DNA of 64,000 nt from JBBPZK01 sp965219175 (GCA_965219175.1 CBDCNI010000001.1:1178001-1242000), one strand, 5' to 3'; positions 9,180 through 18,563 are shown, numbered from the stretch's first letter. Numbers and translations: made by a program. Notes: a model not told the origin generated them from the sequence alone.

Positions 9180-10424
9180 GTGTGGAAAGATACCGCAACC
9201 AAATCCCAGCGGCTACGCACCCTTTTGTGGGGGGCCGCTTTCCTGATCTTGCTAACCCTCGTCGGGGTGGGGGCGTACTTCTACGGGCGTTCTCAGAGCC
9301 CGGCGAATATAAGCGGTCAGGACAAGAAAAGCGTGGACCTCTACTCCCAGGCCCTGAACATCGTCCAGAGAGACTACGTCGACCAGAAAGCTGTAAAGCC
9401 GAAAAAGCTGACTTACGCGGCGATCGAGGCGATGTTGACCGACCTCGGCGACAAGGGCCATACCCGGTTTCTGACCCCGGATGAGGTAAAGCAGAACAGC
9501 CAGGAACTCTCCGGCAAATACGTGGGCGTCGGGATCGTCCTTGAAGAGAAGAATAAAGAGGTCGTCGTAACCTCCCCGATACCGGGCTCGCCGGCGGACA
9601 AGGCTGGTATGAAGACCAGAGACGTACTGGTGGCGGTCGACGGCAAGAGCGTGAAAGGCGAGAATCTGGAACAAATCGCCAAGAAAGTTAGGGGACCTTC
9701 TGGAACTAAGGTAGAGATCTCCGTCCGGCGGGGCAACGAGACGAAGAAGTTCTCGGTCACGCGCACCGAGCTGAAGGTCCCGGTCGCCCCTTGGGCCATG
9801 ATCCCCGGAAGTAGGGTGGCTCAGGTCCAACTGACTTCGTTCTCGAACGACAGCTCCGACGCCCTCGTCAAGTCGTTCAATGAGGCGACGAAAGCCGGGG
9901 CCACGAGCTTTGTGCTGGACCTCCGGAACAACCCCGGCGGACAGGTGGATCAGGCGATAGCCATGGCCGGAGACTTCTTGAAGCCCGACAGCGTCGTCTA
10001 CATCCGCAAAGACGCCTCGGGAAAGAAAGAGAAGGTGAAGGTGCCGAATAGTGCGAAGCCGACCAAAGCGCCGCTGGTCGTCCTGGTCAACAACGGGAGC
10101 GCCTCCAGCGCGGAGATCTTGGCTGGAGCGCTGCGGGACAATAACCGGGCGAAAGTGGTCGGCACTACTACCTTTGGAACCGGCACCGTACTAACGGAGT
10201 ACACCCTCAAGGACGGCTCGGCGATGCTGATCGGCATCGCCGAGTGGCTCACCCCGGACGGTGACTTTATCCGCAAGACCGGCATAAAACCAGAGATCGT
10301 CGTAAAAATGAAAAAGGGCGACGAGCCGCTGCTGCCGAACGAAGTGAAAGACCTCTCGCGACAGAAGATCTTCGCCAAAGATCCCCAATTGGAGCGTGCC
10401 TTCGAGGTGGTCAAAGGCCGGTAA
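9180..10424 (+). CDS. ctpA: S41-family carboxyl-terminal processing protease with atypical active site
   Basis: A 414-residue protein with an N-terminal membrane anchor (~11-33), a PDZ domain (~100-185; GVGIVLEEKNKEVVVTSPI, GSPADKAGMKTRD) and an S41 peptidase domain. The catalytic Ser is at ~309 in the GSAS motif. The position that normally carries the catalytic Lys (TFGKG) reads TFGTG, so Thr stands in for Lys at ~334. Some S41 relatives share this variation as far as I recall, so the protein may use another base or act without classical catalysis. It would act outside the membrane on protein C-termini. GTG 9180 is the only start that keeps the anchor. Confidence 0.87.
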   Translation: MWKDTATKSQRLRTLLWGAAFLILLTLVGVGAYFYGRSQSPANISGQDKKSVDLYSQALNIVQRDYVDQKAVKPKKLTYAAIEAMLTDLGDKGHTRFLTPDEVKQNSQELSGKYVGVGIVLEEKNKEVVVTSPIPGSPADKAGMKTRDVLVAVDGKSVKGENLEQIAKKVRGPSGTKVEISVRRGNETKKFSVTRTELKVPVAPWAMIPGSRVAQVQLTSFSNDSSDALVKSFNEATKAGATSFVLDLRNNPGGQVDQAIAMAGDFLKPDSVVYIRKDASGKKEKVKVPNSAKPTKAPLVVLVNNGSASSAEILAGALRDNNRAKVVGTTTFGTGTVLTEYTLKDGSAMLIGIAEWLTPDGDFIRKTGIKPEIVVKMKKGDEPLLPNEVKDLSRQKIFAKDPQLERAFEVVKGR

Positions 10425-10519
10425 CGCGGCCTCTTTCACCATCGGAGGCTGGAGCCCCGGATACTATGACGGTCGTCTTTATAAATGCTGGCAATACGAA
10501 TTAGATGAGGTAGATAGGC

Positions 10520-10693
10520 TTGAGAATATTTTCGGATGTTACGACCGTGGTCGCGATCCTGTTCGCACTCGCCGTTATCTTCGCTTTTCTCTATATCATG
10601 TTTCGTATCTTCGGTACGGCCGCGAGGCGCAACCCGAACCACCCGAAAAATATAGGGGATCAGAAAGACCGGGACAGACGTTCCGGCAGGTAG
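10520..10693 (+). CDS. Small single-pass membrane protein
   Basis: A 57-residue frame from TTG, preceded by a purine-rich GATGAGG stretch. It encodes a short N-terminus, one hydrophobic helix (VVAILFALAVIFAFLYIMF) and a basic hydrophilic tail. The frame ends six bases before the 3' end of the convergent sigma-factor gene. A different frame over the same bases is longer but has no membrane or domain logic. I do not recognise a family. Confidence 0.45.
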   Translation: MRIFSDVTTVVAILFALAVIFAFLYIMFRIFGTAARRNPNHPKNIGDQKDRDRRSGR

Positions 10694-10698
10694 GTCGT

Positions 10699-11793
10699 TC
10701 AGTCTAAGAGGTCGCGGAGGCTCGCGGAGTGGGGGCTGCTTTTTATCTTCGCCAGCGCCGTGAGTTGTATCTGGCGGATTCGCTCGCGGGTTACGTCGAA
10801 GCGGTCCCCGACTTCTTCGAGCGTCTTGGGCTGGCCGCCGGTCAGTCCGAAGCGGTACTCAAGGACCATCCGTTCTCTCTCGGGGAGGCCGTTTAGTGCC
10901 TCTCGCATCCTCGCTTTCAGGAGGGAGGAGCGGGCCAGGTCGTGGGGCGTTTCGGAGTCTTCGTCTGCGATAAAGTCCCCGAGTTCTGAGGAATGGTCTT
11001 CGCCGACCGGGGTTTCGAGCGAGATGGAGCGGCGGCTTACGCGGCGGATGCGGGCTATCTCCGGGACCTCTATCTCCATGACCTCGGCGACCTCTTCGTC
11101 GGTCGGTTCGCGGTTCAGGTCGGCGGCCAGGGTTCGCTGGACCCGGTAGTATTTGTTGATCTTCTCGACCATGTGGACCGGCACCCGGATGGTGCGGCCC
11201 TTGTCGGCGATGGCGCGGGTCACAGCCTGCCTTATCCACCAGGTGGCGTAGGTCGAGAACTTGTAGCCTTTACGATAGTCGAACTTCTCGACGGCCCTCA
11301 TGAGGCCGATGTTGCCTTCCTGGATCAGGTCGAGTAGCGAGACGCCGCGGCTGGCGTATTTCTTGGCGATGGAGACCACGAGCCGGAGGTTCGCACGCGT
11401 CAAATGAGCCCTGGCCCGCTTGTCTCCTCGCTCGATGCGACGGGAGAGGTAGACTTCCTGCGCCTTCGTGAGGAGCGGGGTTTTGCCGATCTCATCCAGG
11501 TACATCTGTACCGCATCCCCCGTGTAACGGCTTCTGAGGTCGCTTTCGAGGACTTCTTCCACGAGTTGCGCATCCTCGCCCTCGCTGAGGGTGTCGGCCA
11601 GAAAACCGGCGTCTACGACTTTCACGCCGTGCTCGCGCAAGAGGCCGTAGACTTGTTGGATCTCTTCGGTGGAGAGGTCTACTTCCTGGAGAGTTTCCAG
11701 GACTTCGCTCGACTCGAGGGAACCGGATTCTTGTCCGGCTTCGAAGAGTTCTTTTACCTCTTCCATGTCGCGCAGGTCGCGTTGAGGTTGCAA
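10699..11793 (-). CDS. rpoD: RNA polymerase principal sigma factor (sigma-70, RpoD/SigA type)
   Basis: A 364-residue sigma factor with a short region 1 followed by region 1.2 (DAVQMYLDEIGKTPLLT), region 2 (DLIQEGNIGLMRAVEKFDYRKGYKFSTYATWWIRQA), region 3 and region 4 (YRFGL, TLEEVGDRFDVTRERIRQI). The perfectly conserved region 2.3-2.4 and RERIRQI helix mark it as group 1 or a close group 2 sigma. It directs core RNA polymerase to -10/-35 promoters. The TTG at 11793 has an AGGGGAG site 3 bases away; an internal ATG at 11766 is an alternative. It is convergent with the small membrane gene and divergent from the DUF697 gene. Confidence 0.93.
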   Translation of the reverse strand: MQPQRDLRDMEEVKELFEAGQESGSLESSEVLETLQEVDLSTEEIQQVYGLLREHGVKVVDAGFLADTLSEGEDAQLVEEVLESDLRSRYTGDAVQMYLDEIGKTPLLTKAQEVYLSRRIERGDKRARAHLTRANLRLVVSIAKKYASRGVSLLDLIQEGNIGLMRAVEKFDYRKGYKFSTYATWWIRQAVTRAIADKGRTIRVPVHMVEKINKYYRVQRTLAADLNREPTDEEVAEVMEIEVPEIARIRRVSRRSISLETPVGEDHSSELGDFIADEDSETPHDLARSSLLKARMREALNGLPERERMVLEYRFGLTGGQPKTLEEVGDRFDVTRERIRQIQLTALAKIKSSPHSASLRDLLD

Positions 11794-11899
11794 CTTCTCC
11801 CCTGGATTCTTTCGGACTGCAACTCTACTGTCTCCTTATCGTAATATATCTGAAAAAGAGCAAAGATCAATTAACACGAGGGCAACGGAAAGGGCGTTT

Positions 11900-12658
11900 G
11901 TGGTCGGCCTAAGGAACTTGTACGATGCGTTTAAAGATTCGAGGAAAGCGGCCAAAAGCCAAGCGACACTGGCCGTAACCGGTGACTCTCCCCGCGCTGC
12001 TGAACTCACCAGGCTGTTTGGCGCGCAGCGGAGCGTGAGAGGGGCCGAGGTAATCCTCGCGGTCTCCGAGTCGGGAGAGAGCGTCACCCTTTCGGGCAAG
12101 GCGGTCGAGGATGCGGACGAGCTACCTCTACCTTCGGCTTCCGGGGAGAAGCTCGTCTCCGAGCTCGCGCCGAAGGTCGCGGGTGCCCTGGACGAAGATT
12201 ACCTCGTCCCGCTCGGACGGGGATATCCGGTTTTGCGACGGGCGGTGTGCGAGGAGGTTATCAAGAAGAACGCCCGCCAGAACGCCCTGATCGGAGCCTT
12301 GCCGATACCGGGTGCTGACTTGCCGGTGATGACTGCCAACCAGGCCAGGATGGTTTTGAACATCGCCGCCATCCACGACGAGGAGCTTTCGCTGGAGCGT
12401 GCGCGGGAGTTGATCGGGGTGCTGGCGGCTGGGTTCGGGTTCCGCGCTCTCGGGCGCCAGGTCGCCAAGCTGGTGCCGCTCGGTGGATGGGCCGTGGCCG
12501 GAGCCATCGGTTACGCCGGAACGCTCGCGATGGGACGGGCCGCCATGCTCTACTTCGAGCGCGGTGGCAGCAAACCGGGCGATAAAGAGATGGCCGAGAT
12601 AAAGCGCCGCGCCACCGAAGAAGCGAAACAGTTCATCGAGCGTCGGAGACGCGGCTAG
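11900..12658 (+). CDS. DUF697 family membrane protein
   Basis: A 252-residue protein from GTG 11900. The N-terminal half (~1-115) is soluble. The C-terminal half carries the DUF697 pattern (NQARMVLNIAAIHDEELS, a helix ending GFGFRALGRQV and a Gly/Ala-rich membrane helix PLGGWAVAGAIGYAGTLAMG) and ends in a basic helix. DUF697 proteins are membrane-associated and often linked to GTPases; the function here is unknown. It is divergent from the sigma factor gene across about 106 bases. Confidence 0.72.
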   Translation: MVGLRNLYDAFKDSRKAAKSQATLAVTGDSPRAAELTRLFGAQRSVRGAEVILAVSESGESVTLSGKAVEDADELPLPSASGEKLVSELAPKVAGALDEDYLVPLGRGYPVLRRAVCEEVIKKNARQNALIGALPIPGADLPVMTANQARMVLNIAAIHDEELSLERARELIGVLAAGFGFRALGRQVAKLVPLGGWAVAGAIGYAGTLAMGRAAMLYFERGGSKPGDKEMAEIKRRATEEAKQFIERRRRG

Positions 12659-12820
12659 GAGCTACCCTGAAGGATGTTATCTCACGAGCGGCGGTAGCGT
12701 TCGCCGGTGACAGGTACTATTCTTGGCGCGGGTTGTTAACGAGACTGACGGGAGCAGAGTGTACGCGACACTTGCCGTAGGAGAAAAACGTTACGACCGC
12801 GTCGAACTGGGGAGGGATTC

Positions 12821-14113
12821 GTGAGGGAGTTGATTGGTTCTGTTCGTGAGACGCTGCGGCTGGTACGGCTCGTTCTGGTCGAGTTCAGGAAGCTCGCGCT
12901 TTGGTTTTTGCTGGCGCTCTTCGCGGTGCAGGTGGCGCTGGTCGGTGGGTTGGTCGGGTTGGCCCAGCTACGCAAGCGTCGGGTCGGGCCTTACGAGGGT
13001 GGGTTCCCGTGGAAAGACCGGCCCGAGGTCGAGTTGGAGAGCGGGGGCGGCAACCTGAAGCTCTATCCGTTCGGCGTCGAGTTGTACGAGGCGATGATCG
13101 AGGAGATAGAGAACGCGGAGCGTGAGATCTTCGTCGGCACGTTTATCTGGAAAGACGATGAGACGGGTCGGCGTTTCGTTGAAGCGCTGGCCCGCAGGGC
13201 TCGCGAGGGAGTGCGAGTCTGCGTGATCTTTGACGGGCTCGGGAACGCCTTCGTCTCTCCTAAATTCAAACGTTTGCCGGAGGAAATTCACACGCTCCAC
13301 TTCCGTCCCTTGTGGGGGCCGCGGAAGCTTATGAACCCGCTCAACTTCTTCCGCTACCACCGGCATTTGATGGCCGTGGACGGGAAGACCGCTTTTCTCG
13401 GCGGCTATAATATTGGTTCGTTGTACGCCGCCGGCTGGCGGGATACGCAGGTCCGTGTCCGAGGGGTCGGGGCGTGCGAGGTCGAGAACGACTTCGTGGA
13501 TTTCTGGAACACCCATCGTACACAAGACCTGCCCGAGCTGGACGGGGGCGGGACGCGGGATTGGGACCCGGCGACTGTTTTTCACCGTAACGACCCGTAT
13601 TTGCGGATATTTCCGATCCGGGCGATGTACCTGGAGGCGATAGACCGGGCGAACGAGCGCGTCTACATGACCCACGCCTACTTCGTCCCCGACCGGGCGC
13701 TCAGGGCCGCGCTAAAAGAAGCGGCCAAGCGAGGAGTAGACGTGCAGGTACTTCTGCCCGATCAGTCGAACCACATCACAGCCGACTGGCTCGCCCGGCG
13801 CTACTTCCACGAGCTACTAGAGGCGGGAGTGAGAATTTTCTGTTACGAGCACATCATGATCCACTCGAAGACAACTACCATAGACGGCCTCTGGTCGACC
13901 GTTGGCTCGGCCAACATAGACCGCTACAGCATGCTCGGCAACTACGAGATCAACCTGGAAGTCTACAGTGAGAGCTTCGCCGAACAGATGGATGAGATGT
14001 TCGAACTAGACAAAACAAACGCCCACGAACTCACCCTGGAGGAGTGGGAGAGCCGCCCGCTCCCATCCAAGATAGTCGAACGCATCCTCTCAAGCCTGAG
14101 CCCGCTGGTGTAA
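12821..14113 (+). CDS. Phospholipase D family cardiolipin-synthase-like protein
   Basis: A 430-residue protein with an N-terminal membrane helix (~25-45) and two phospholipase D catalytic blocks. The second is canonical: HSKTTTID (His348, Lys350, Asp355) followed by GSANID. The first reads HRHLMAVD with His at ~182 where HxK normally has Lys, although the following GGYNIG is conserved. Family members join phosphatidylglycerol or similar lipids to make cardiolipin at the inner membrane. The altered first motif could weaken or change the reaction. Start GTG 12821 follows a GGGGAGGG site. Confidence 0.82.
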   Translation: MRELIGSVRETLRLVRLVLVEFRKLALWFLLALFAVQVALVGGLVGLAQLRKRRVGPYEGGFPWKDRPEVELESGGGNLKLYPFGVELYEAMIEEIENAEREIFVGTFIWKDDETGRRFVEALARRAREGVRVCVIFDGLGNAFVSPKFKRLPEEIHTLHFRPLWGPRKLMNPLNFFRYHRHLMAVDGKTAFLGGYNIGSLYAAGWRDTQVRVRGVGACEVENDFVDFWNTHRTQDLPELDGGGTRDWDPATVFHRNDPYLRIFPIRAMYLEAIDRANERVYMTHAYFVPDRALRAALKEAAKRGVDVQVLLPDQSNHITADWLARRYFHELLEAGVRIFCYEHIMIHSKTTTIDGLWSTVGSANIDRYSMLGNYEINLEVYSESFAEQMDEMFELDKTNAHELTLEEWESRPLPSKIVERILSSLSPLV

Positions 14114-14234
14114 AGCTAGTCGCGGATGCTCTTCCCACTTCAGGTTGGGTTGTTCGTTTCGAGAGACGGCGCAGAGAAACACGCGGAAAGCGGTTGATTT
14201 ACGCACGAGACGTCAGCAACCGACCTTTGTTTTT

Positions 14235-14270
14235 GCTGACCAGCTGAAGTGCTGACCGGCTGACAAGCTT
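14235..14270 (+). repeat. GCTGAC-type dispersed repeat, copy 1
   Basis: A run of GCTGAC/GCTGAAGTGCTGA units just upstream of recJ. Its reverse complement aligns with the start of the copy at 42355 (shared GTCAGCC-GTCAGC and GGTCAGCAAAA blocks), and its forward strand matches the copy at 47641. The unit is short and internally repetitive, so it resembles a non-coding intergenic repeat family. Confidence 0.6.
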
Positions 14271-14276
14271 TATAAT
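14271..14276 (+). promoter_or_regulatory. -10 element for recJ
   Basis: A perfect TATAAT lies at the edge of the GCTGAC repeat and 44 bases before the preferred TTG start of recJ. If transcription starts about 7 bases downstream, the ATG at 14275 cannot be the start, which supports the TTG at 14320. The -35 would fall inside the repeat and is weak. Confidence 0.5.
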
Positions 14277-14319
14277 GAAATCGGTTGGTCTTGTCGAAGC
14301 TTTGATGGGGAGGGATCTT

Positions 14320-15981
14320 TTGACGCGTTGGCGGGTCCTGGAGCCCGAAGCGGATACCGTCGCCGAGCTTGCGCGCTCTGCTGAGGTGGACGACCTCTGC
14401 GCCCGCGTCCTTGCGAACCGTGGCGTCACATCCGTCGACGCCCCCGGTTTTCTCGCGCCCTCGCTGGGGACTATCTCGGCTCCCGAAGAGGAAGTTTGGG
14501 GCGTTGCCGCACGCCGGGTCTCCCTGGCCGTAAAGAATGACGAGAAGATCGGCGTTTTCGGGGACTACGACACTGACGGTATTACCTCGGCGGCGGTCCT
14601 CTACCTGGCGCTCTCCCGCTACACGAAGAACCTCACGGTCAAGCTCCCGACCCGGCAGACCGGCTACAGTCTGCGGGAACCCTACGTGCGGGACATGTTC
14701 GCCGAAGGGGTGCGGCTGCTCATCACCGCCGACTCCGGTATCTCCAACCGGCGCGAGGTCGAGCTTGCTGCCTCTTTGGGGATAGATGTGATCGTCACGG
14801 ACCACCACATCCCGCCCGAGGACCCGCCCGAAGCGGCAATCGCCGTCCTCGACCCGAAGCTCTGGGACCCGAAGGACCCGCTGGCCGGCGTCGGCGTCGC
14901 CTGGAAGTTCGCCTGGGCCGTGGCCCGTGAGTTGGAAGGTCCGGAGAGCCGTCGGAGCCTCGGGCGCTTGCTGGACCTCGTCTCGATCGGAACCATCGTG
15001 GACATAGCGCCCCTCGTCGGGGATAACCGGGCGCTCGCCTCGATGGGCCTGCGACATATAAACCGCGCGCTTGCCCTGGGCGAGGCCCGTCCCGGCGTCG
15101 CGGCGCTCGTGAAGGTGGCGGGTGTCCGGGGAGCTTTGAACGAGGACGACCTCGGCTGGAAGCTCGGGCCGCGCATAAACTCGATCGGTCGCATAAAGAA
15201 TCCTTTCCCAGCGCTGGAGCTTCTGTTGACGGATGACCGGCGGGAGGCTTTCCGGATCGCTTCGATGTTGAACCAGTTGAACAGCGAGCGCCAGCGGCGG
15301 ACGCGGCATGCCGTGGAGCGGGCGATGGCGGAGGTTGACCCGGAGCAGGACTTCAAGGTCGTGGTCACGGAGGAGACAGGAGGGATAGCGGGTCTCATCG
15401 CCGGCAGGGTCGGGTCGGCGACCGGTCGTCCGGCGGCGATAATGACGCGCAGGGCTGATGGTTCGTATGGTGGGTCGGCCCGCTCCGGCGGGACCGACGT
15501 GGACCTCTACGGCGCGCTTTTCGCGGTGCGGGATCTGCTCGGCGAGTGGGGCGGGCATCGAAAAGCAGCCGGCCTCTCCGTGGAGCCAGGCAACTTCGAC
15601 GCTTTTGTCGCCGGGGTCAACCGGGCGGTTCGGGAGCAGTTCGCGGAGAACCCGGAGATCCTCGACCCTCCGTTGGACGTGGACGCGGAGATGCCCCTGG
15701 ATGCTCTATCCAACGGCCTGCTCGACTGGCACGAGAAGCTCGCGCCGTTCGGGAGCGGCAACTACCGGCCGGTCTTCGTCACCGAGAGGCTCAAAGTGGA
15801 GGGTTCGCGTCAGATCTGGAAAGGCATGAACCTTCTCAAACTCGGCAACGGCGTCGCGGCGAAGCTGCCCGGAGCTCCGGAAGCCTTGCCCGAAGGTCCG
15901 TTTGATGCGGTCTACACCGTGAGCCGGAGTGACTACACGGGGCAGGCGGAGCTTGAGATACTCGATTGGAGAGAAAGTTAA
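14320..15981 (+). CDS. recJ: Single-stranded-DNA exonuclease RecJ
   Basis: A 553-residue DHH-family nuclease. The metal-binding motifs are visible: GDYDTDGITSAAVL (motif I), a TADSGISN segment and TDHHIPPEDPP (DHH motif), with the DHHA1 part carrying GGHRKAAGLSV near residue 415. RecJ degrades single strands 5' to 3' in recombination and mismatch repair. I placed the start at TTG 14320, because GGGGAGGG lies about 6 bases upstream and a TATAAT overlaps the more distal ATG. At 553 residues it is near the usual length of RecJ. Confidence 0.9.
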   Translation: MTRWRVLEPEADTVAELARSAEVDDLCARVLANRGVTSVDAPGFLAPSLGTISAPEEEVWGVAARRVSLAVKNDEKIGVFGDYDTDGITSAAVLYLALSRYTKNLTVKLPTRQTGYSLREPYVRDMFAEGVRLLITADSGISNRREVELAASLGIDVIVTDHHIPPEDPPEAAIAVLDPKLWDPKDPLAGVGVAWKFAWAVARELEGPESRRSLGRLLDLVSIGTIVDIAPLVGDNRALASMGLRHINRALALGEARPGVAALVKVAGVRGALNEDDLGWKLGPRINSIGRIKNPFPALELLLTDDRREAFRIASMLNQLNSERQRRTRHAVERAMAEVDPEQDFKVVVTEETGGIAGLIAGRVGSATGRPAAIMTRRADGSYGGSARSGGTDVDLYGALFAVRDLLGEWGGHRKAAGLSVEPGNFDAFVAGVNRAVREQFAENPEILDPPLDVDAEMPLDALSNGLLDWHEKLAPFGSGNYRPVFVTERLKVEGSRQIWKGMNLLKLGNGVAAKLPGAPEALPEGPFDAVYTVSRSDYTGQAELEILDWRES

Positions 15982-15999
15982 CCGAGCGATGGGAGAATC

Positions 16000-16953
16000 T
16001 TGAATGCCATAGGGGTGGATGTAGGGGGGACCAAGATCGCCGCCGGGGTCGTAACGCCGGAGGGTAAGGTGCTGAACGAGGTCAGGTATCCGACAGCCGA
16101 TTCCAGAGAGCGCCTGATGTCCAGCATTGCTCGGGCGATAACGGAGGTCAAAAACGGCTTTGAAGTCGGCGGCGTGTGCCTCGCGGTTCCGGGCAACGTA
16201 CTCACTTCCGAGAACAAGGTCATCTTCTCCCCGAACCTGCACGCCATAGAAGGGATCGACCTCAAGAAAGAGTTGGAGGGCAGGACCGGACTCTCCATAA
16301 CCGTCGAGAACGACGGGAACGCGGCGGCGTGGGGCGAGTTTCGATTCGGTGGCGGCAGCGAGGTGAATAACCTGGTCTTTCTTACGCTCGGCACCGGTGT
16401 CGGGGGAGGGGTTGTCGTAGAGGGCGAGTTGGTGCGGGGGGCGCAGGGAGCGGGTGGCGAGCTCGGGCACATGACCGTTCAGGCGACTGGCCCGCGTTGC
16501 GGCTGCGGTAATCGCGGCTGTCTTGAGGCTCTGGCTTCTGGAAGCGCGATCCAACGTCGCGCCCGCGAGGTCGCCAACGAACGCCCGGAATCAGCTCTCG
16601 GGAAGCTCGCCATCGACCGTCGGATCCTGGGCGAAGACGTGACGAAACTCGCCAGAGAGGGAGACGAAGCGTCCATCTCGGTCCTCGAAGAGGCCGGGCT
16701 GTGGCTGGGCGTCGGGCTCGCCAGCTTCGTCAACATCTTCAACCCGGAGGCGATAGCCGTGGGCGGCGGCGCCGCCAAAGCGGGCGATCTGATCCTGAAC
16801 CGGGCGCGAGAGGAAGTCCTCCTGCGCTCCCGCTCTCCGGGCCGGGACCTGGCCGAAGTCAAGGAGGCGACCCTGGGTCCCGAGTCAGGCGTCCTCGGGG
16901 CCGCCGCCCTGGCCCGCGACTCCGACTCCGGCCGGTACGTCCTGGGAGGTTGA
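16000..16953 (+). CDS. ROK family sugar kinase, probable glucokinase
   Basis: A 317-residue protein with the ROK features in order: phosphate motif DVGGTKIAAGVV (~6-17), the END-GNAAAWGE substrate motif, LGTGVGGGVV, and the zinc site CGCGNRGCLE. It should phosphorylate glucose or a related hexose using ATP in the cytoplasm. The start is TTG 16000 after GGGAGAA. The gene lies 18 bases after recJ and 10 before rsmI. Confidence 0.87.
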   Translation: MNAIGVDVGGTKIAAGVVTPEGKVLNEVRYPTADSRERLMSSIARAITEVKNGFEVGGVCLAVPGNVLTSENKVIFSPNLHAIEGIDLKKELEGRTGLSITVENDGNAAAWGEFRFGGGSEVNNLVFLTLGTGVGGGVVVEGELVRGAQGAGGELGHMTVQATGPRCGCGNRGCLEALASGSAIQRRAREVANERPESALGKLAIDRRILGEDVTKLAREGDEASISVLEEAGLWLGVGLASFVNIFNPEAIAVGGGAAKAGDLILNRAREEVLLRSRSPGRDLAEVKEATLGPESGVLGAAALARDSDSGRYVLGG

Positions 16954-16963
16954 GGTAGGCTAC

Positions 16964-17767
16964 GTGCCGCTAATAGTAGTCCCGACCCCTATCGGAAACC
17001 TGGAGGACATAACCCTCCGCGCCCTCCGCACCCTAAAAGAGGCGGACCTCGTTGCCTGCGAGGACACCCGCCGCACGGGACGCCTGCTCTCCCACTACGA
17101 GATAAAGAACGAACTTACCGCCTACCACGAGCACAACGAGGAACGACTGGCCCCGCAGCTCGCCGAGAGGGCGCTCCTGGAGAAGGTGGCCCTCGTTACC
17201 GACGCCGGAATGCCGCTCGTCTCGGATCCCGGCTATCGGCTCCTGGCCGCGTGCATGGAGGCCGGGACCGAGGTGGAAGTCCTGCCCGGTCCGTCTGCGC
17301 TGGTTACCGCGCTCGTCGCCTCCGGGATGCCGGCCGACAGGATGACTTTCCTCGGCTTCCTGCCGCGCAAGGGCCGGGAGCGGGCGGAGCTAATAGAGCG
17401 GGTCGTGGCTGAGAGGACGACTTTTGTGATCTTCGAGTCGCCGCACCGCCTCGTAAAGACTTTGAAAGAGTTGCCCGTCGGTTTGCGGGTCGCGGTGTGC
17501 CGGGAGCTTACCAAGCTGCACGAGGAGGTCTTTCGGGGGACGGCGGAAGAGGCGGCGGAGCGGTTCTCCGGGGGAGTGCGGGGTGAAGTCGTGCTCGTCG
17601 TTCGGGGTGGTGAAGAGCCGGAAGTCATGGGGTTCGAGGAGGCTGTGGGGTTGGCCCGGCGGTATCTTTCAGATGGGGAGAGTCCGTCGAGGGCGGCGGC
17701 TCGGGCGTCTCGGGAGTCCGGGATGAGGCGTGGGGAGATCTACGACGAGATCGTGGGCTCTGTATAA
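16964..17767 (+). CDS. rsmI: 16S rRNA (cytidine-1402-2'-O)-methyltransferase RsmI
   Basis: A 267-residue SAM-dependent methyltransferase of the tetrapyrrole-methylase fold. The opening PLIVVPTPIGNLEDITLRAL, CEDTRRTGRLL, the DAGMPLVSDPG loop and FLPRKGRER are diagnostic. It 2'-O-methylates C1402 in the ribosomal P site. GTG start at 16964. The stop codon lies inside a TATAAT sequence (17763-17768) that may serve as a promoter for tatD. Confidence 0.93.
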   Translation: MPLIVVPTPIGNLEDITLRALRTLKEADLVACEDTRRTGRLLSHYEIKNELTAYHEHNEERLAPQLAERALLEKVALVTDAGMPLVSDPGYRLLAACMEAGTEVEVLPGPSALVTALVASGMPADRMTFLGFLPRKGRERAELIERVVAERTTFVIFESPHRLVKTLKELPVGLRVAVCRELTKLHEEVFRGTAEEAAERFSGGVRGEVVLVVRGGEEPEVMGFEEAVGLARRYLSDGESPSRAAARASRESGMRRGEIYDEIVGSV

Positions 17768-17804
17768 TGCCAATCGTGATGTCGCTCGGGGAGAGGTTGA
17801 AGGC

Positions 17805-18563
17805 ATGCTGGTAGATTCGCACACACATCTCTTGCGGCTCGAAGTTTCGCCGGAGGAAGCCATGAAGGAAGCGGCGGCCGTTGGCGTTGGGGCCGTGGTC
17901 AACGTCGGGACCGAGATCGAAGACTCTCAGCGAGGCGCGGAACTCGCGGCGGTCTTGCCGAACGTCTACTCTTCGGCCGGCATACACCCTCACAACGCGG
18001 GGACCTACACGGCGGCGGATCTGGAGGCGCTTGCGGAGCTTTCGGAGTCTCCGGGGATCGTGGCGCTCGGGGAGGTCGGCCTCGACTACTATAGAAACGA
18101 TTGGTCGGAAGACATCCAACGGGCGTTGTTTGAAGATGTGATCTCCTTAGCCAACGACACTCGCCTACCCCTCATTATCCACTCCCGCCAGGCTTTCGCC
18201 GACACGATGGCCTGTCTCGGGAGCGCGCGGGTCCCGATAGTCCTCCACTGTTTCGAGGGCGGCGAGCGCGAGGTACGGGAGGCGACGGAGCGCGGCTACT
18301 ACGTCGGCCTGGCCGGGAACGTGACCTACAAAAACAGCGAGACGGCCCACCTCCTACGGCTGATGGACGAGAACCGCCTCCTGGTCGAGACGGACGCCCC
18401 ATACCTGAGCCCTCAGCCGGTGCGCGGTACGAAAAACGAACCCAAGAACGTCGTCCATACCGCCCGGTTCGTGGCGGAGCGACTCGGGATAGAGGAGGAG
18501 GAACTCGCCACCCTAACCACCCGAAACGCCCGCGACCTGTTCGCCCTGCCGCTAGAGGTCTGA
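17805..18563 (+). CDS. tatD: TatD family metal-dependent deoxyribonuclease
   Basis: A 252-residue TIM-barrel hydrolase beginning MLVDSHTHLL (metal-binding HxH). It also shows GEVGLDYYRN, IIHSRQAF, LHCFEGG and the ETDAPYLSPQPVRG block. Family members cleave DNA 3'-to-5' or act as D-aminoacyl or deoxyribonuclease quality-control enzymes. ATG 17805 with GGGAGAGG upstream is preferred over an earlier in-frame start inside rsmI. It is followed 10 bases later by rsmA, the common tatD-rsmA order. Confidence 0.9.
   Translation: MLVDSHTHLLRLEVSPEEAMKEAAAVGVGAVVNVGTEIEDSQRGAELAAVLPNVYSSAGIHPHNAGTYTAADLEALAELSESPGIVALGEVGLDYYRNDWSEDIQRALFEDVISLANDTRLPLIIHSRQAFADTMACLGSARVPIVLHCFEGGEREVREATERGYYVGLAGNVTYKNSETAHLLRLMDENRLLVETDAPYLSPQPVRGTKNEPKNVVHTARFVAERLGIEEEELATLTTRNARDLFALPLEV

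Noticed and set aside
10396..10707. 103-residue plus-strand frame after ctpA
   Set aside because: It begins inside ctpA in another frame and lacks any domain; the overlapping 57-residue frame with a membrane helix is more believable.
12756..12770. AGTGT-N5-ACACT dyad before the phospholipase D gene
   Set aside because: Short dyad with no promoter in register; likely by chance.
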